Part shown: one piece after another, positions 1 to 6,347 of the stretch
Layout of the letters: each line of letters begins with the position of its first letter
Numbering within the stretch: position 1 is the stretch's first letter
Notes under the pieces: generated by a model
The model's input: only the letters and a program-made list of their open reading frames with translations
Told to the model about the DNA's origin: nothing
Database searches by the model: none
Position numbers and translations under genes: made by a program
Origin: Oscillospiraceae bacterium
Lineage (GTDB): Bacteria > Bacillota > Clostridia > Oscillospirales > Oscillospiraceae
Reading direction: 5' to 3'
DNA length: 9,581 nt
NCBI GenBank assembly: GCA_031260745.1
Contig: JAISKY010000193.1
Coordinates: 1-9,581 of the forward strand

Positions 1-224
1 TGGAGAATCAGGAGCAGTCGTATAAAGAATCTGCTGTAAGTTAAGTCTTTGCGGGTATTACACGCTATCGCCAACGCGTATACGACGCACTGACCGGACT
101 TGCAGATGTTAAACACTATTTCAAACGCCTTATTAGGCATTGTGTAGACTATCATCGACAACAGCGAATACACTATCAGAATTGCGTATAACGGTATTAT
201 CCGCTTGTATAGTTGCGCCTCCAT
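1..224 (-). CDS. Partial small membrane protein (runs off left edge)
   Basis: An uninterrupted frame starts at ATG 222-224 and continues 74 codons to the window edge. A GAGGGTGA ribosome binding site lies just upstream, inside the last codons of the preceding 34-residue ORF, so the two are probably translationally coupled (5 nt apart). The product begins MEAQLYKRIIPLYAILIVYS. Roughly residues 9-29 form a strong membrane segment, residues 48-59 a second weaker hydrophobic stretch, and a third (RFFIRLLLIL) begins near the edge. There are three Cys residues in the middle (about 46, 51 and 60). A small multi-spanning protein just after the fibre genes is where phages often keep lysis genes, so a holin-like role is possible, but I see no family-specific motif. 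The function is unassigned and the C-terminus is missing. Confidence 0.6.
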   Translation of the reverse strand, partial: MEAQLYKRIIPLYAILIVYSLLSMIVYTMPNKAFEIVFNICKSGQCVVYALAIACNTRKDLTYSRFFIRLLLIL

Positions 225-229
225 ATTTA

Positions 230-334
230 TCACCCTCTCCCTCTCTCTAAAAAGAGCATAATAGTGTCATAAGCTGGATTGAATAGTTCTTTGATTATTG
301 ACTTATGTTTTGGTGTTAGTGTATAGTTAGTCAT
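230..334 (-). CDS. 34-residue hypothetical protein
   Basis: A short frame from ATG 332-334 to TGA 230-232 encodes a 34-residue peptide starting MTNYTLTPKHKSIIKELF and ending in a basic RGRG. It looks like a normal folded helical peptide rather than noise, and it fills the gap between the Gly-rich gene and the membrane protein. Its last codons (GGG AGA GGG TGA) double as the ribosome binding site of the next gene. The weak point is initiation: the nearest purine run (AGGGG, near 353-357) lies about 20 nt before the ATG, too far for normal use. It may be translated by read-on from upstream or from a non-ATG codon further up. No family is recognised. Confidence 0.42.
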   Translation of the reverse strand: MTNYTLTPKHKSIIKELFNPAYDTIMLFLERGRG

Positions 335-364
335 AGTTTTTTGTTCAATAACCCCTATTATTTA

Positions 365-1354
365 TTACGCCCAGTAGAGTATCAGTATTCCATTTCCACC
401 TGCTCCTGCTGCTGCGGAGGACACTACACTCGAGTTTCCGAGGGATGCTCCTGCGCCTCCACCTGCACCATAATCACCTGCTGTGGCCGCAACCAATACA
501 CTCGCGTTTGTTCCTGATACTATACCCCCGGTTCCGCCTGCCCCAAAGAAGGACGCTCCGCCTCCTCCACCACAAACCGTATAGTAGGTAGTTCCGACGC
601 CTCGGCCTCCATTACCTCCTGGCGTTAAGGTTCCATTATAGCTCATTGAAGGTTGGCCTCCGCTACCTCCGCCTATTGAGATGCTTGAACTTCCTTGTGA
701 GTTGATGACACTCCTACCAGATTGAGCTTTGAACAACACATCATCATTGTTTGTAAATAAAACACCCACCTTGGCGTCGAGTTTGCTTGTAATCTTGGTG
801 AAGTCTGAAAAGGTCTCACCTGTTGTGGGGGCACTCCCAAATCCTTTACTACTACCACCACCTGCTCCTATCAGTGTAGAAGTGCTATCTTTCAGAGGAG
901 AGGATGTTCCTCCTGTTACTGCTGGAGCTGTTGATGTTATCCCGTAAATTACTCCCCCACCAGCTCCTCCAGCGGCTGAGTGGATTACCGCCGACCCAAC
1001 ATTTATTGAAGAAGCACCACCAGCACCACCAACCGCTCCTGTTCCATTTCCTGCTGCTCCTCCGCTTCCCCTGACGAAGGTGAGGCTATGTTCTTTTAGA
1101 TTGAGCGCATCGACAATATATGTTTCGCCGGCATTTCCTCCTACTCCTACTCCCACTCCTTGTGAACTAAGGTTCGCATTTCCGCGTCCTCCTCCACCTC
1201 CTCCTCCACATAATATTATATATGCGAAAATGGCGGCGGTTGGGATGGTTATGGCTTGACCTGTTGTATATACTTCTCTTTTGAGATTAGGCATTGTGGA
1301 CATTTTTACCAGGTGAACACCACTAAAGTCATGTAATCCTATTATATGTGCCAT
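365..1354 (-). CDS. Glycine-rich phage adhesin / fibre-tip protein
   Basis: This 329-residue protein has a clear AAAGGAG ribosome binding site 6 nt before its ATG. After a 48-residue N-terminal segment ending in a hydrophobic strand (FAYIIL), it enters a Gly-dominated region: C49 followed by seven Gly, then many GG/GGG runs separated by short Ser/Thr/Ala stretches. A second Cys-poly-Gly element (C261 plus five Gly) follows, and the end is the typical GGNGILILYW. Residues 177-228 are a less Gly-rich interruption (TFSDFTKITSKLDAKVGVLF) that could be an exposed domain. Known phage adhesins of this type pack poly-Gly runs into bundles of polyglycine-II helices and expose variable loops as receptor contacts. 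Lying 29 nt downstream of the collagen-like fibre, it is probably a fibre tip or a second host-recognition protein. Its DNA is AT-richer than the head genes. Confidence 0.75.
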   Translation of the reverse strand: MAHIIGLHDFSGVHLVKMSTMPNLKREVYTTGQAITIPTAAIFAYIILCGGGGGGGRGNANLSSQGVGVGVGGNAGETYIVDALNLKEHSLTFVRGSGGAAGNGTGAVGGAGGASSINVGSAVIHSAAGGAGGGVIYGITSTAPAVTGGTSSPLKDSTSTLIGAGGGSSKGFGSAPTTGETFSDFTKITSKLDAKVGVLFTNNDDVLFKAQSGRSVINSQGSSSISIGGGSGGQPSMSYNGTLTPGGNGGRGVGTTYYTVCGGGGGASFFGAGGTGGIVSGTNASVLVAATAGDYGAGGGAGASLGNSSVVSSAAAGAGGNGILILYWA

Positions 1355-1383
1355 AATATTCTCCTTTCCTTATTATGTTTTTA

Positions 1384-2994
1384 TTATATCCTTACAATTA
1401 TTACTATAGGTATTGTCGAGATGCCAGGCGCAGTAGATTTATAAATACTAACACTTGTATCACTAACACTACTAATATAAACATCACCCATAGTATTGAT
1501 AGCAGCCACCTGTGCAGAAGTTAAAGGAGCACCATAGCTGAAGCTAACTTTGTTAGCAACACCATTCTCAATAGTAAATGCCTGTGCTCCGCTTGCATTA
1601 CTTAGTGTACTTGTATAATATTTACTGCCGCCGCCATTAGCCATTACGAACGCTGTAGTGGCTATTTGCGTTGTGTTTGTACCTACCTCGGCGGTCGGCG
1701 CGGTAGGTATGCCCGACAGCGCCGGATTGGCAAGCGGAGCGGAACCGCTCACGTCAGAGTTGGCAAGCGTAATCGCTCCGGTACGACCCGCGACCGAAGT
1801 CACCGCGTTTACTTGCGCTCCGCTTGCGATACCGTCTAATTTAGCTTTATCGCTCGCGCTCATCAAACCCGGAGTTTCCTCTGTCGCGAGGTCGGTTGAC
1901 CCCTGCGCTCCGGTAGGACCCGTCGCCCCGGTTGCTCCGTTGGGACCTTGAGGACCCTCCGCGCCTTGCGCCCCGGTGGGACCGGTAGCCCCGGTCGCGC
2001 CTACTGTTCCGATACCGTCCTGTCCCGTCGCGCCCGTGGGACCAATATTGCCCTGGGAGCCTGTAACTCCCTGTATGCCTTGCGCTCCCGTGGGGCCTAT
2101 GGGGCCTTGTTCGCCCGCCTGTCCTTGTATTCCCTGACCGCCCTGTATGCCCTGGGGTCCTGTAACGCCCTGAACACCCTGCGCTCCCGTGGGGCCTGTC
2201 GGTCCGATTAGCGGCCCTACGTTAACCCACGCCGTCAGGTTAGTATCCCAGAGGTAAATCGTATTATTCGAGGTCGTTCCGACCGCCCACGCGTCGCCGT
2301 CATCGCCTGTCGGGTGAGCGCTCTGTAAATCGGACAAGTTGGCGTACATACCCAGGACGATAAAATCATTACCCTGTATGCCGGTCGCGCCGGTCGGACC
2401 TACGCCGCCGTCGTTACCCTGAACGCCCTGCAATCCTGTGGGACCTACCGCGCCCTGCGGTCCCTGTATGCCTTGTATTCCCTGAATACCTTGCGAACCC
2501 TGTACGCCTTGAGCGCCCTGGGCGCCTTGGCTCCCCTGCGGTCCTATCGCGCCGGTAGCTCCGGTCGCGCCCGTCTCGCCTTGTATGCCCTGATTCCCCT
2601 GTATGCCTTGCGGACCCTGCGGTCCCATTACGCCTTGTATACCCTGCGGTCCAATGCCGCCCTGCATTCCCGTCGGACCTGTAGCCCCGGTAGGTCCTGT
2701 GGGACCTTGCAGAGCCATAGCCCGCCACTCGTGGATTTCGTCGTCCCAAAATACAAACTCGCCGATTACGGACAGATACCACAAGTCACCGTGGTTGCCC
2801 TGCGGGTGAGAATTAAGAAAACTCTGCTCGTCGCCGTCCCAATATCCGGTTATAAACAAACCGTCGCCCGGCTCGCCTCTTAAGCTTTCCAGCCATTGCG
2901 ATTCGGTGCCGACAAATCCGTGTTTAAGCGCTATCTGATACGCGGTAAACGCGAACGGCGGCAGACCGTACGCGGTGTGTATGTGTTCTCTCAC
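1384..2994 (-). CDS. Collagen-like phage fibre protein
   Basis: This 536-residue fibre starts at GTG 2994-2992, which overlaps the TGA of the glycosyltransferase gene (GTGA), implying translational coupling. Order of parts: an N-terminal element with the phage-typical AYQIALKHGFVGTESQWLES (residues 19-38); a small WD-type module (about 50-91: GDLWYLSVIGEFVFWDD...W); collagen Gly-X-Y block 1 (97-209); a second copy of the WD-type module (210-262: GDAWAVG...IYLWDTN...WVNVG); collagen block 2 (264-366); a fibre linker with GLMSASDKAKLDGIASGA and VAGRTGAITL (376-410); the common NPALSGIPTAPTAEVGTNTT segment (423-441); a GGGS hinge (454-457); and a C-terminal domain of about 80 residues. Such proteins trimerise as tail or head fibres and carry receptor-binding tips. 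The last domain is encoded by far more AT-rich DNA than the rest, suggesting replacement of the tip. Whether it sits on tail or head cannot be told from sequence. Confidence 0.88.
   Translation of the reverse strand: MREHIHTAYGLPPFAFTAYQIALKHGFVGTESQWLESLRGEPGDGLFITGYWDGDEQSFLNSHPQGNHGDLWYLSVIGEFVFWDDEIHEWRAMALQGPTGPTGATGPTGMQGGIGPQGIQGVMGPQGPQGIQGNQGIQGETGATGATGAIGPQGSQGAQGAQGVQGSQGIQGIQGIQGPQGAVGPTGLQGVQGNDGGVGPTGATGIQGNDFIVLGMYANLSDLQSAHPTGDDGDAWAVGTTSNNTIYLWDTNLTAWVNVGPLIGPTGPTGAQGVQGVTGPQGIQGGQGIQGQAGEQGPIGPTGAQGIQGVTGSQGNIGPTGATGQDGIGTVGATGATGPTGAQGAEGPQGPNGATGATGPTGAQGSTDLATEETPGLMSASDKAKLDGIASGAQVNAVTSVAGRTGAITLANSDVSGSAPLANPALSGIPTAPTAEVGTNTTQIATTAFVMANGGGSKYYTSTLSNASGAQAFTIENGVANKVSFSYGAPLTSAQVAAINTMGDVYISSVSDTSVSIYKSTAPGISTIPIVIIVRI
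1897..2205 (-). repeat. Collagen Gly-X-Y coding repeat, block 2
   Basis: This stretch encodes residues 264-366 of the fibre, about 34 consecutive Gly-X-Y triplets (mostly GPT, GAT, GAQ, GIQ). The DNA is a degenerate 9-nt-periodic, GC-rich repeat. It keeps several shadow frames open on the opposite strand. Confidence 0.9.
2368..2706 (-). repeat. Collagen Gly-X-Y coding repeat, block 1
   Basis: This stretch encodes residues 97-209 of the fibre, about 37 Gly-X-Y triplets with one short irregularity near residues 110-113. Gln-rich units (GIQ, GPQ, GAQ) dominate. Pro appears in X but not in Y positions, as in bacterial and phage collagens that lack prolyl hydroxylation. Confidence 0.9.
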
Positions 2995-3968
2995 AGTAGC
3001 TTCGCCCTCTCAATCATTCGTTCTATTTCGCCGCTCCACGGCTCGGATTCCTGAATATATCCCGCGTTATTGCGTTCTTTAATCTTAATACACTCTCTGG
3101 AGAAGTATTTGAACGCCGTAATATCGCGCATATTAAAAGCCTGTTTCGCGGCTTCATACCAGCCCTCGCGTAGCAGCGGTGCTTCCGCCGCCGCCTTTTG
3201 GAACCACCACAGCGCGTCGTACGGATAGTTCAGCGCGTTGAAACATCTGCCTATAAACCGCATTGACGCGCTTCGTTCCGCGCTCCACGTTGCGTTAGGG
3301 TTAGCCAAATGCCGTTTTAGCGTATTGATTGCGTCCTGCCATCTGCGGTGGTACATATATTCTCTGCCGAGATAGTGCATATTCCGGTCGTCCGCCGGGT
3401 CTTCTTCAACAGAAAGCTCTAACAGCGGCAAATAACCGCTCCGCGGCTTCGCGTTATCCGCGTGATGTTCGCAAGTGATACCGTCAATAAAGACGGTATT
3501 TGAGCCGGGTTTGCCGTCTATTCGCGTTAGAACTTCGTGAACCGGGTGTTTCCACCGGAATACGTCGTATTTGTGTATCTTCTCGCGGTTGAACGTAACG
3601 CCCTCGGAGCCGTCGGAGTTATAGTTCCAAACATATTTATAGTTAGCTTGCTCGGTATCGGCTCTCCACGCTTTTTCTAATCTATCTCTCCACCCGGGAA
3701 TAAGCAACTCGTCCATATCGAAGCTGACGCAAATATCCGTGTCAGTCGGCGCCATAGCGAGATTATCATTACGAGCGACGTCAAAACGCCACGGATTATA
3801 TTCCCGTTCTTTTACCGTCGCGCCAAGTTCGCGTAACCGTTCCGGCGTACCGTCCGTACTGCCTGTGTCGAGTATATACACGCCGTCCGCCTCGCCCGCC
3901 GATTTCATAAACATATCGACAAACTTCCGCTCGTTTTTGGCGATTGTATAAACGTATATCTTACGCAT
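2991..3968 (-). CDS. Family 2 glycosyltransferase with C-terminal TPR-like repeats
   Basis: This 325-residue enzyme would transfer a sugar from a nucleotide-sugar donor to an acceptor. The N-terminal half shows the GT-A/GT2 signature in order: IAKNER (9-14), LDTGSTDGT (33-41, nucleotide binding), an ARN motif (65-67), the metal-binding FDMDE (83-87, a DxD variant) and HPVHE (141-145). Residues from about 195 to the end are helical with paired aromatic/Ala positions, resembling TPR repeats, as in many phage and bacterial GT2-TPR proteins. Its ATG (3968-3966) overlaps the stop of the connector gene by 8 nt, with GGGAGA as ribosome binding site, and its own TGA overlaps the start of the collagen-like fibre. 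That coupling makes the fibre the most obvious candidate substrate. Host surface glycan is an alternative target. The fold assignment is firm; the substrate is inference. Confidence 0.88.
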   Translation of the reverse strand: MRKIYVYTIAKNERKFVDMFMKSAGEADGVYILDTGSTDGTPERLRELGATVKEREYNPWRFDVARNDNLAMAPTDTDICVSFDMDELLIPGWRDRLEKAWRADTEQANYKYVWNYNSDGSEGVTFNREKIHKYDVFRWKHPVHEVLTRIDGKPGSNTVFIDGITCEHHADNAKPRSGYLPLLELSVEEDPADDRNMHYLGREYMYHRRWQDAINTLKRHLANPNATWSAERSASMRFIGRCFNALNYPYDALWWFQKAAAEAPLLREGWYEAAKQAFNMRDITAFKYFSRECIKIKERNNAGYIQESEPWSGEIERMIERAKLL

Positions 3969-4389
3969 AGCGTATCTCCCGGAATAGTAGTTGTCTGCCG
4001 CTCCGTACGGGTTCGCCGTGCTGACGGTGTTTTGTAAAATAGTTATTCAAAAACCACTTTTGGAACTCGACCAGCCGAGCGTTATATATCGCGATTGCGT
4101 TATAGTCCTTGTCATATTCGTTATTGCCAAAATCAATTTGGGTACGCAGCCACAAAGCGTAAATATTATCATACGGGAACGAAAGAAAGACGTGCCACGT
4201 CATACTGTCCGGAAAATGCTCCGAATAGTTGAACAGGTTAGCGTCGTTCAGTTTCATTACCTGTAAAGCAATATCGCCGTCAAGTTCCGCAATCCATTGA
4301 ACTTTCTGTTGCACCGTAAACGCGTTAGGAACAATATCGTCTATGTAGTCGATTATCTCCTGTAACGTCTTGCCAAGTTCAAGCCCCAT
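3961..4389 (-). CDS. Probable head-tail connector / head completion protein
   Basis: This 142-residue protein has an AGGTGA ribosome binding site 6-7 nt before its ATG. The diagnostic stretch is FPYDNIYALWLRTQIDFGNN followed by EYDKDYNAIAIYNARLVEFQKWF (residues 71-113). The pattern PYD..Y..WL...I......Y..YN.A...(Y/F)N is what I know from small connector proteins encoded after the capsid gene in many Firmicutes phages. The N-terminus (ELGKTLQEIIDYIDDIVPNAF) is helical, also typical of such proteins. It lies two genes after the capsid gene, where head completion proteins usually occur, and its stop overlaps the glycosyltransferase start. It would bind the portal and receive the tail. The assignment rests on the motif and position, not on an alignment. 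Confidence 0.6.
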   Translation of the reverse strand: MGLELGKTLQEIIDYIDDIVPNAFTVQQKVQWIAELDGDIALQVMKLNDANLFNYSEHFPDSMTWHVFLSFPYDNIYALWLRTQIDFGNNEYDKDYNAIAIYNARLVEFQKWFLNNYFTKHRQHGEPVRSGRQLLFREIRYA

Positions 4390-4405
4390 AATAATTCACC
4401 TGCCT

Positions 4406-4705
4406 CTAACGATTGAATATGTTGTAGTTCCTGACTATTTTAGGGTCGGCGGGGTCAAGCTGCGCCGCCTTAACGCTTGCCGCTTGCCACGGTTTAGCCT
4501 GTGCCAACGCCCAAAGACTATATGCGTATTGATTCCACTCTTCGGGTGTTTTCTCGTCGCCCAGCGAGTTAAGCCAATATGCCGCCGTAAGCCAGTTCTC
4601 CGACTTATACGCCTCCGTACCTATCAAGCGGGAATTGTCCTCTAATTTGTCGCGGAAAGTTCCCGTTGTTTCCTCGGTTACGGGTTGTTTCTTTTTAGCC
4701 GCCAT
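4406..4705 (-). CDS. Small TPR-like protein of unknown function
   Basis: This 99-residue protein has a GAGGTGA ribosome binding site 5-6 nt before its ATG. A lysine-rich, Thr/Glu-containing tail (about residues 1-24) precedes a helical region with TPR-like spacing: WLTAAYWLNSLGD, then W..YAYSLWALAQ, then AASVKAAQLDPADPKIVRNY. The LDPADP...NY end is a common TPR boundary. It is the first gene after the capsid gene and follows the strong stem-loop at 4724-4759. Its position suggests a virion or assembly role, perhaps a head accessory or connector partner. No phage family is recognised with confidence. Confidence 0.7.
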   Translation of the reverse strand: MAAKKKQPVTEETTGTFRDKLEDNSRLIGTEAYKSENWLTAAYWLNSLGDEKTPEEWNQYAYSLWALAQAKPWQAASVKAAQLDPADPKIVRNYNIFNR

Positions 4706-4723
4706 AATTCACCTCGTAATATC

Positions 4724-4759
4724 CGGTGAGCAGCGAACGTGTAGGTACGCTGCTCACCG
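4724..4759 (-). other. Perfect 12-bp inverted repeat / stem-loop after capsid gene
   Basis: CGGTGAGCAGCG (4724-4735) is exactly complementary to CGCTGCTCACCG (4748-4759), with a 12-nt loop. It occupies most of the 64-nt gap between the capsid stop (4770) and the next start (4705). In minus-strand RNA it is a GC-rich hairpin followed by GAUAUUACGAGG, which has no uridine tract, so it is not a standard intrinsic terminator. Likely roles are a 3' stabiliser of capsid mRNA, a processing site, or a partial attenuator that sets a high capsid to downstream expression ratio. Confidence 0.8.
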
Positions 4760-4769
4760 TTCTTGTCGC

Positions 4770-5849
4770 TTAGGGTTCCGGTATGACGTTAACGTCAATC
4801 GGGACTATCGGCGCTTCGTCGAGCGTAGTACCGCTCGGGCAGCCGCCGACCGCCGCATACTGCCAGATGTTGAATCTGGCGGCGAACTCGGCGCGCGGAA
4901 TGAACTTCGTCGCCTTGACCTCCTCGTCGCGCAGTACGTCAACGTACGCTTCGGAGAAGTGTACCAGCACCGCCGCTAACGCGCGGTTAAGCAGCTGGCT
5001 GTCAATCATCACCCACGGCAACGGTCCCGTCCAGCCCAACTGTTGCAGACGCGCGCCCGCATATTTCAGGCTGACTAAATCGTAGCCGCCGCGCAGGAAG
5101 TTGTAGCGTTTAACAATCTGGTCGGGGTCTGTCGCCGTACCCAGAATCGCGTACGCGTTGGTTTGGCTCAGCGGGTCGTCGCATATCAGCAACGTATCGC
5201 CCGCGACGCCGAGCAGAGTATCGTCTCCGTCGCGGAATCTGCTCATCGCCGAGCGTACCGCCGCTACGCCTTTGCTCGTTAAGGCGTTCGTAAACATATT
5301 GCTTTGCGTCGGCACAAACGCCGACTTCTCCGGTAACGGACTGACGTGAGCCGTGCTGAACTGCGGGAGTTTGTCGTTCGCCAGGATATTCATCTCGACA
5401 TTGTTCCATACTCCGCCGTTCGTGCCCATAATCGCGCGTACATACAACTCTTCAACATACTGTTGTATCGTCGTATAGTACATCGGAGACAAGTTAAGCA
5501 CCTGGCTCTCAATCTTCGCGAACTCGCGGTTCCTAAACAGCTTATCCGAGATAACTACCTGTCTGCCCCAATCCTGGGTAAACAGTTCCAGGTCTTTATA
5601 GACGCTGCGGTCGGTCATTGTGGGCTTGCTCATCTCGCCGTGACCCTCTAGGGTTCCGTAAGAGCCGATTGCGCCTAACCCGATTACCGACGTGTCGTAC
5701 TGGTTGATTTCCTTAAACAGTTTCTCCGGGAAGATTGTCTGCTCGTCGTCGCTCGACTGCATAGCGAACACCGTACGAATACTGTCTACCTTGTGACCCC
5801 ATAAAGAAGCGAGAGCGGGGTCGGAAACTCTCATAGCTAATCCTGCCAT
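4770..5849 (-). CDS. Major capsid protein, gpT-like (HK97 fold)
   Basis: This 359-residue protein fits the size of a phage major head subunit and lies directly after the candidate scaffold and decoration genes. AAGGAGAT precedes the ATG by about 9 nt; a second in-frame ATG at codon 6 is a less likely start. Features include an N-terminal segment with ALASLWGHK and TIFPEKLFKEI; residues 84-108, YKDLELFTQDWGRQVVISDK followed by LFRNR, resembling the E-loop/P-domain start of gpT-type subunits; NDKLPQFSTAHVSP at 158-171, the (L/Q)FSTAH motif I associate with Mu-like gpT and related capsids; and a hydrophobic LLICDDP (220-226) within the expected P domain. It assembles as the icosahedral shell around the scaffold. 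The major capsid call is strong from motif, size and order. The exact subfamily is less certain, because the rest of the locus does not look Mu-like. Confidence 0.85.
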   Translation of the reverse strand: MAGLAMRVSDPALASLWGHKVDSIRTVFAMQSSDDEQTIFPEKLFKEINQYDTSVIGLGAIGSYGTLEGHGEMSKPTMTDRSVYKDLELFTQDWGRQVVISDKLFRNREFAKIESQVLNLSPMYYTTIQQYVEELYVRAIMGTNGGVWNNVEMNILANDKLPQFSTAHVSPLPEKSAFVPTQSNMFTNALTSKGVAAVRSAMSRFRDGDDTLLGVAGDTLLICDDPLSQTNAYAILGTATDPDQIVKRYNFLRGGYDLVSLKYAGARLQQLGWTGPLPWVMIDSQLLNRALAAVLVHFSEAYVDVLRDEEVKATKFIPRAEFAARFNIWQYAAVGGCPSGTTLDEAPIVPIDVNVIPEP

Positions 5850-5870
5850 TGTATATTAATCTCCTTCCCC

Positions 5871-6308
5871 TTAGTTGTTTACGCCATCGACGTTGAAACG
5901 TCCGGTGACTTTGCTTCCGATTGCGGTGTCGTCAAAAGCCTGAACCTCGAACGTGCCCGCGGTCGCGTTTACCTGTAATCCGTCCGCCGTAACGGACAGT
6001 TTCTGCCCGATTGCAAGAGCGGCTATCGCCACGCTTAACGTCGTTTGGAAAGTGCTGTCGGTGTCAATTCTCGTAACGCCGACTACATCGCCGCCGACTA
6101 TCCCAAGCGCGCCCGATTCCGGCGTCGCTGCGATTGTGACGTTGTCCTCGCACACCCACGGGGGAGTTGTGGACGTAACCGCCGACAATGCCGCGAGTTT
6201 CCCCGACACAAAGTGCAGGAGTTGTCCCTTGACGTATGTACCGGGCGCGGCGCTGAAATATTCAAGAGGAGCGTAAAAACCGCTCGGCTCCTGGTGTAAA
6301 AATGCCAT
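5871..6308 (-). CDS. Probable capsid decoration / head stabilising protein
   Basis: This 145-residue protein is encoded between the scaffold and capsid genes, the usual place for cement proteins. It is rich in Ala, Val, Thr and Gly and poor in Lys, with short beta-strand patterns throughout: YVKGQLLHFVSGKLAALS (25-42), ALGIVGGDVVGVTRI (67-81) and KLSVTADGLQVNA (103-115). The strand-turn pattern and the GQLLHFVSGKL element resemble small beta-rich decoration proteins that coat HK97-type capsids. Its ribosome binding site is weak (AAAGG about 11 nt before ATG), so expression may depend on the upstream scaffold cistron. No motif proves the role. A head fibre base is the alternative. Confidence 0.6.
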   Translation of the reverse strand: MAFLHQEPSGFYAPLEYFSAAPGTYVKGQLLHFVSGKLAALSAVTSTTPPWVCEDNVTIAATPESGALGIVGGDVVGVTRIDTDSTFQTTLSVAIAALAIGQKLSVTADGLQVNATAGTFEVQAFDDTAIGSKVTGRFNVDGVNN

Positions 6309-6347
6309 AGTATTACTGCCTTTCGTTATCTCCCCCGAATGAGGGAG

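Noticed and set aside
2368..2706. CRISPR-like or tandem non-coding repeat array
   Set aside because: The periodicity is 9 nt, degenerate and fully explained by Gly-X-Y codons; there are no spacers or direct repeats of CRISPR size anywhere in the window.
2473..2883. Long plus-strand open frame opposite the first collagen block, rich in LYAL repeats
   Set aside because: It is the antisense of the Gly-X-Y repeat; its repetitiveness follows from the 9-nt periodicity, and it has no ribosome binding site or protein-like composition.
6330..6347. Hairpin CTCCC/GGGAG directly after the scaffold stop as a terminator
   Set aside because: It has only a 5-bp stem with an 8-nt loop and no U tract, and the decoration gene starts at once downstream.
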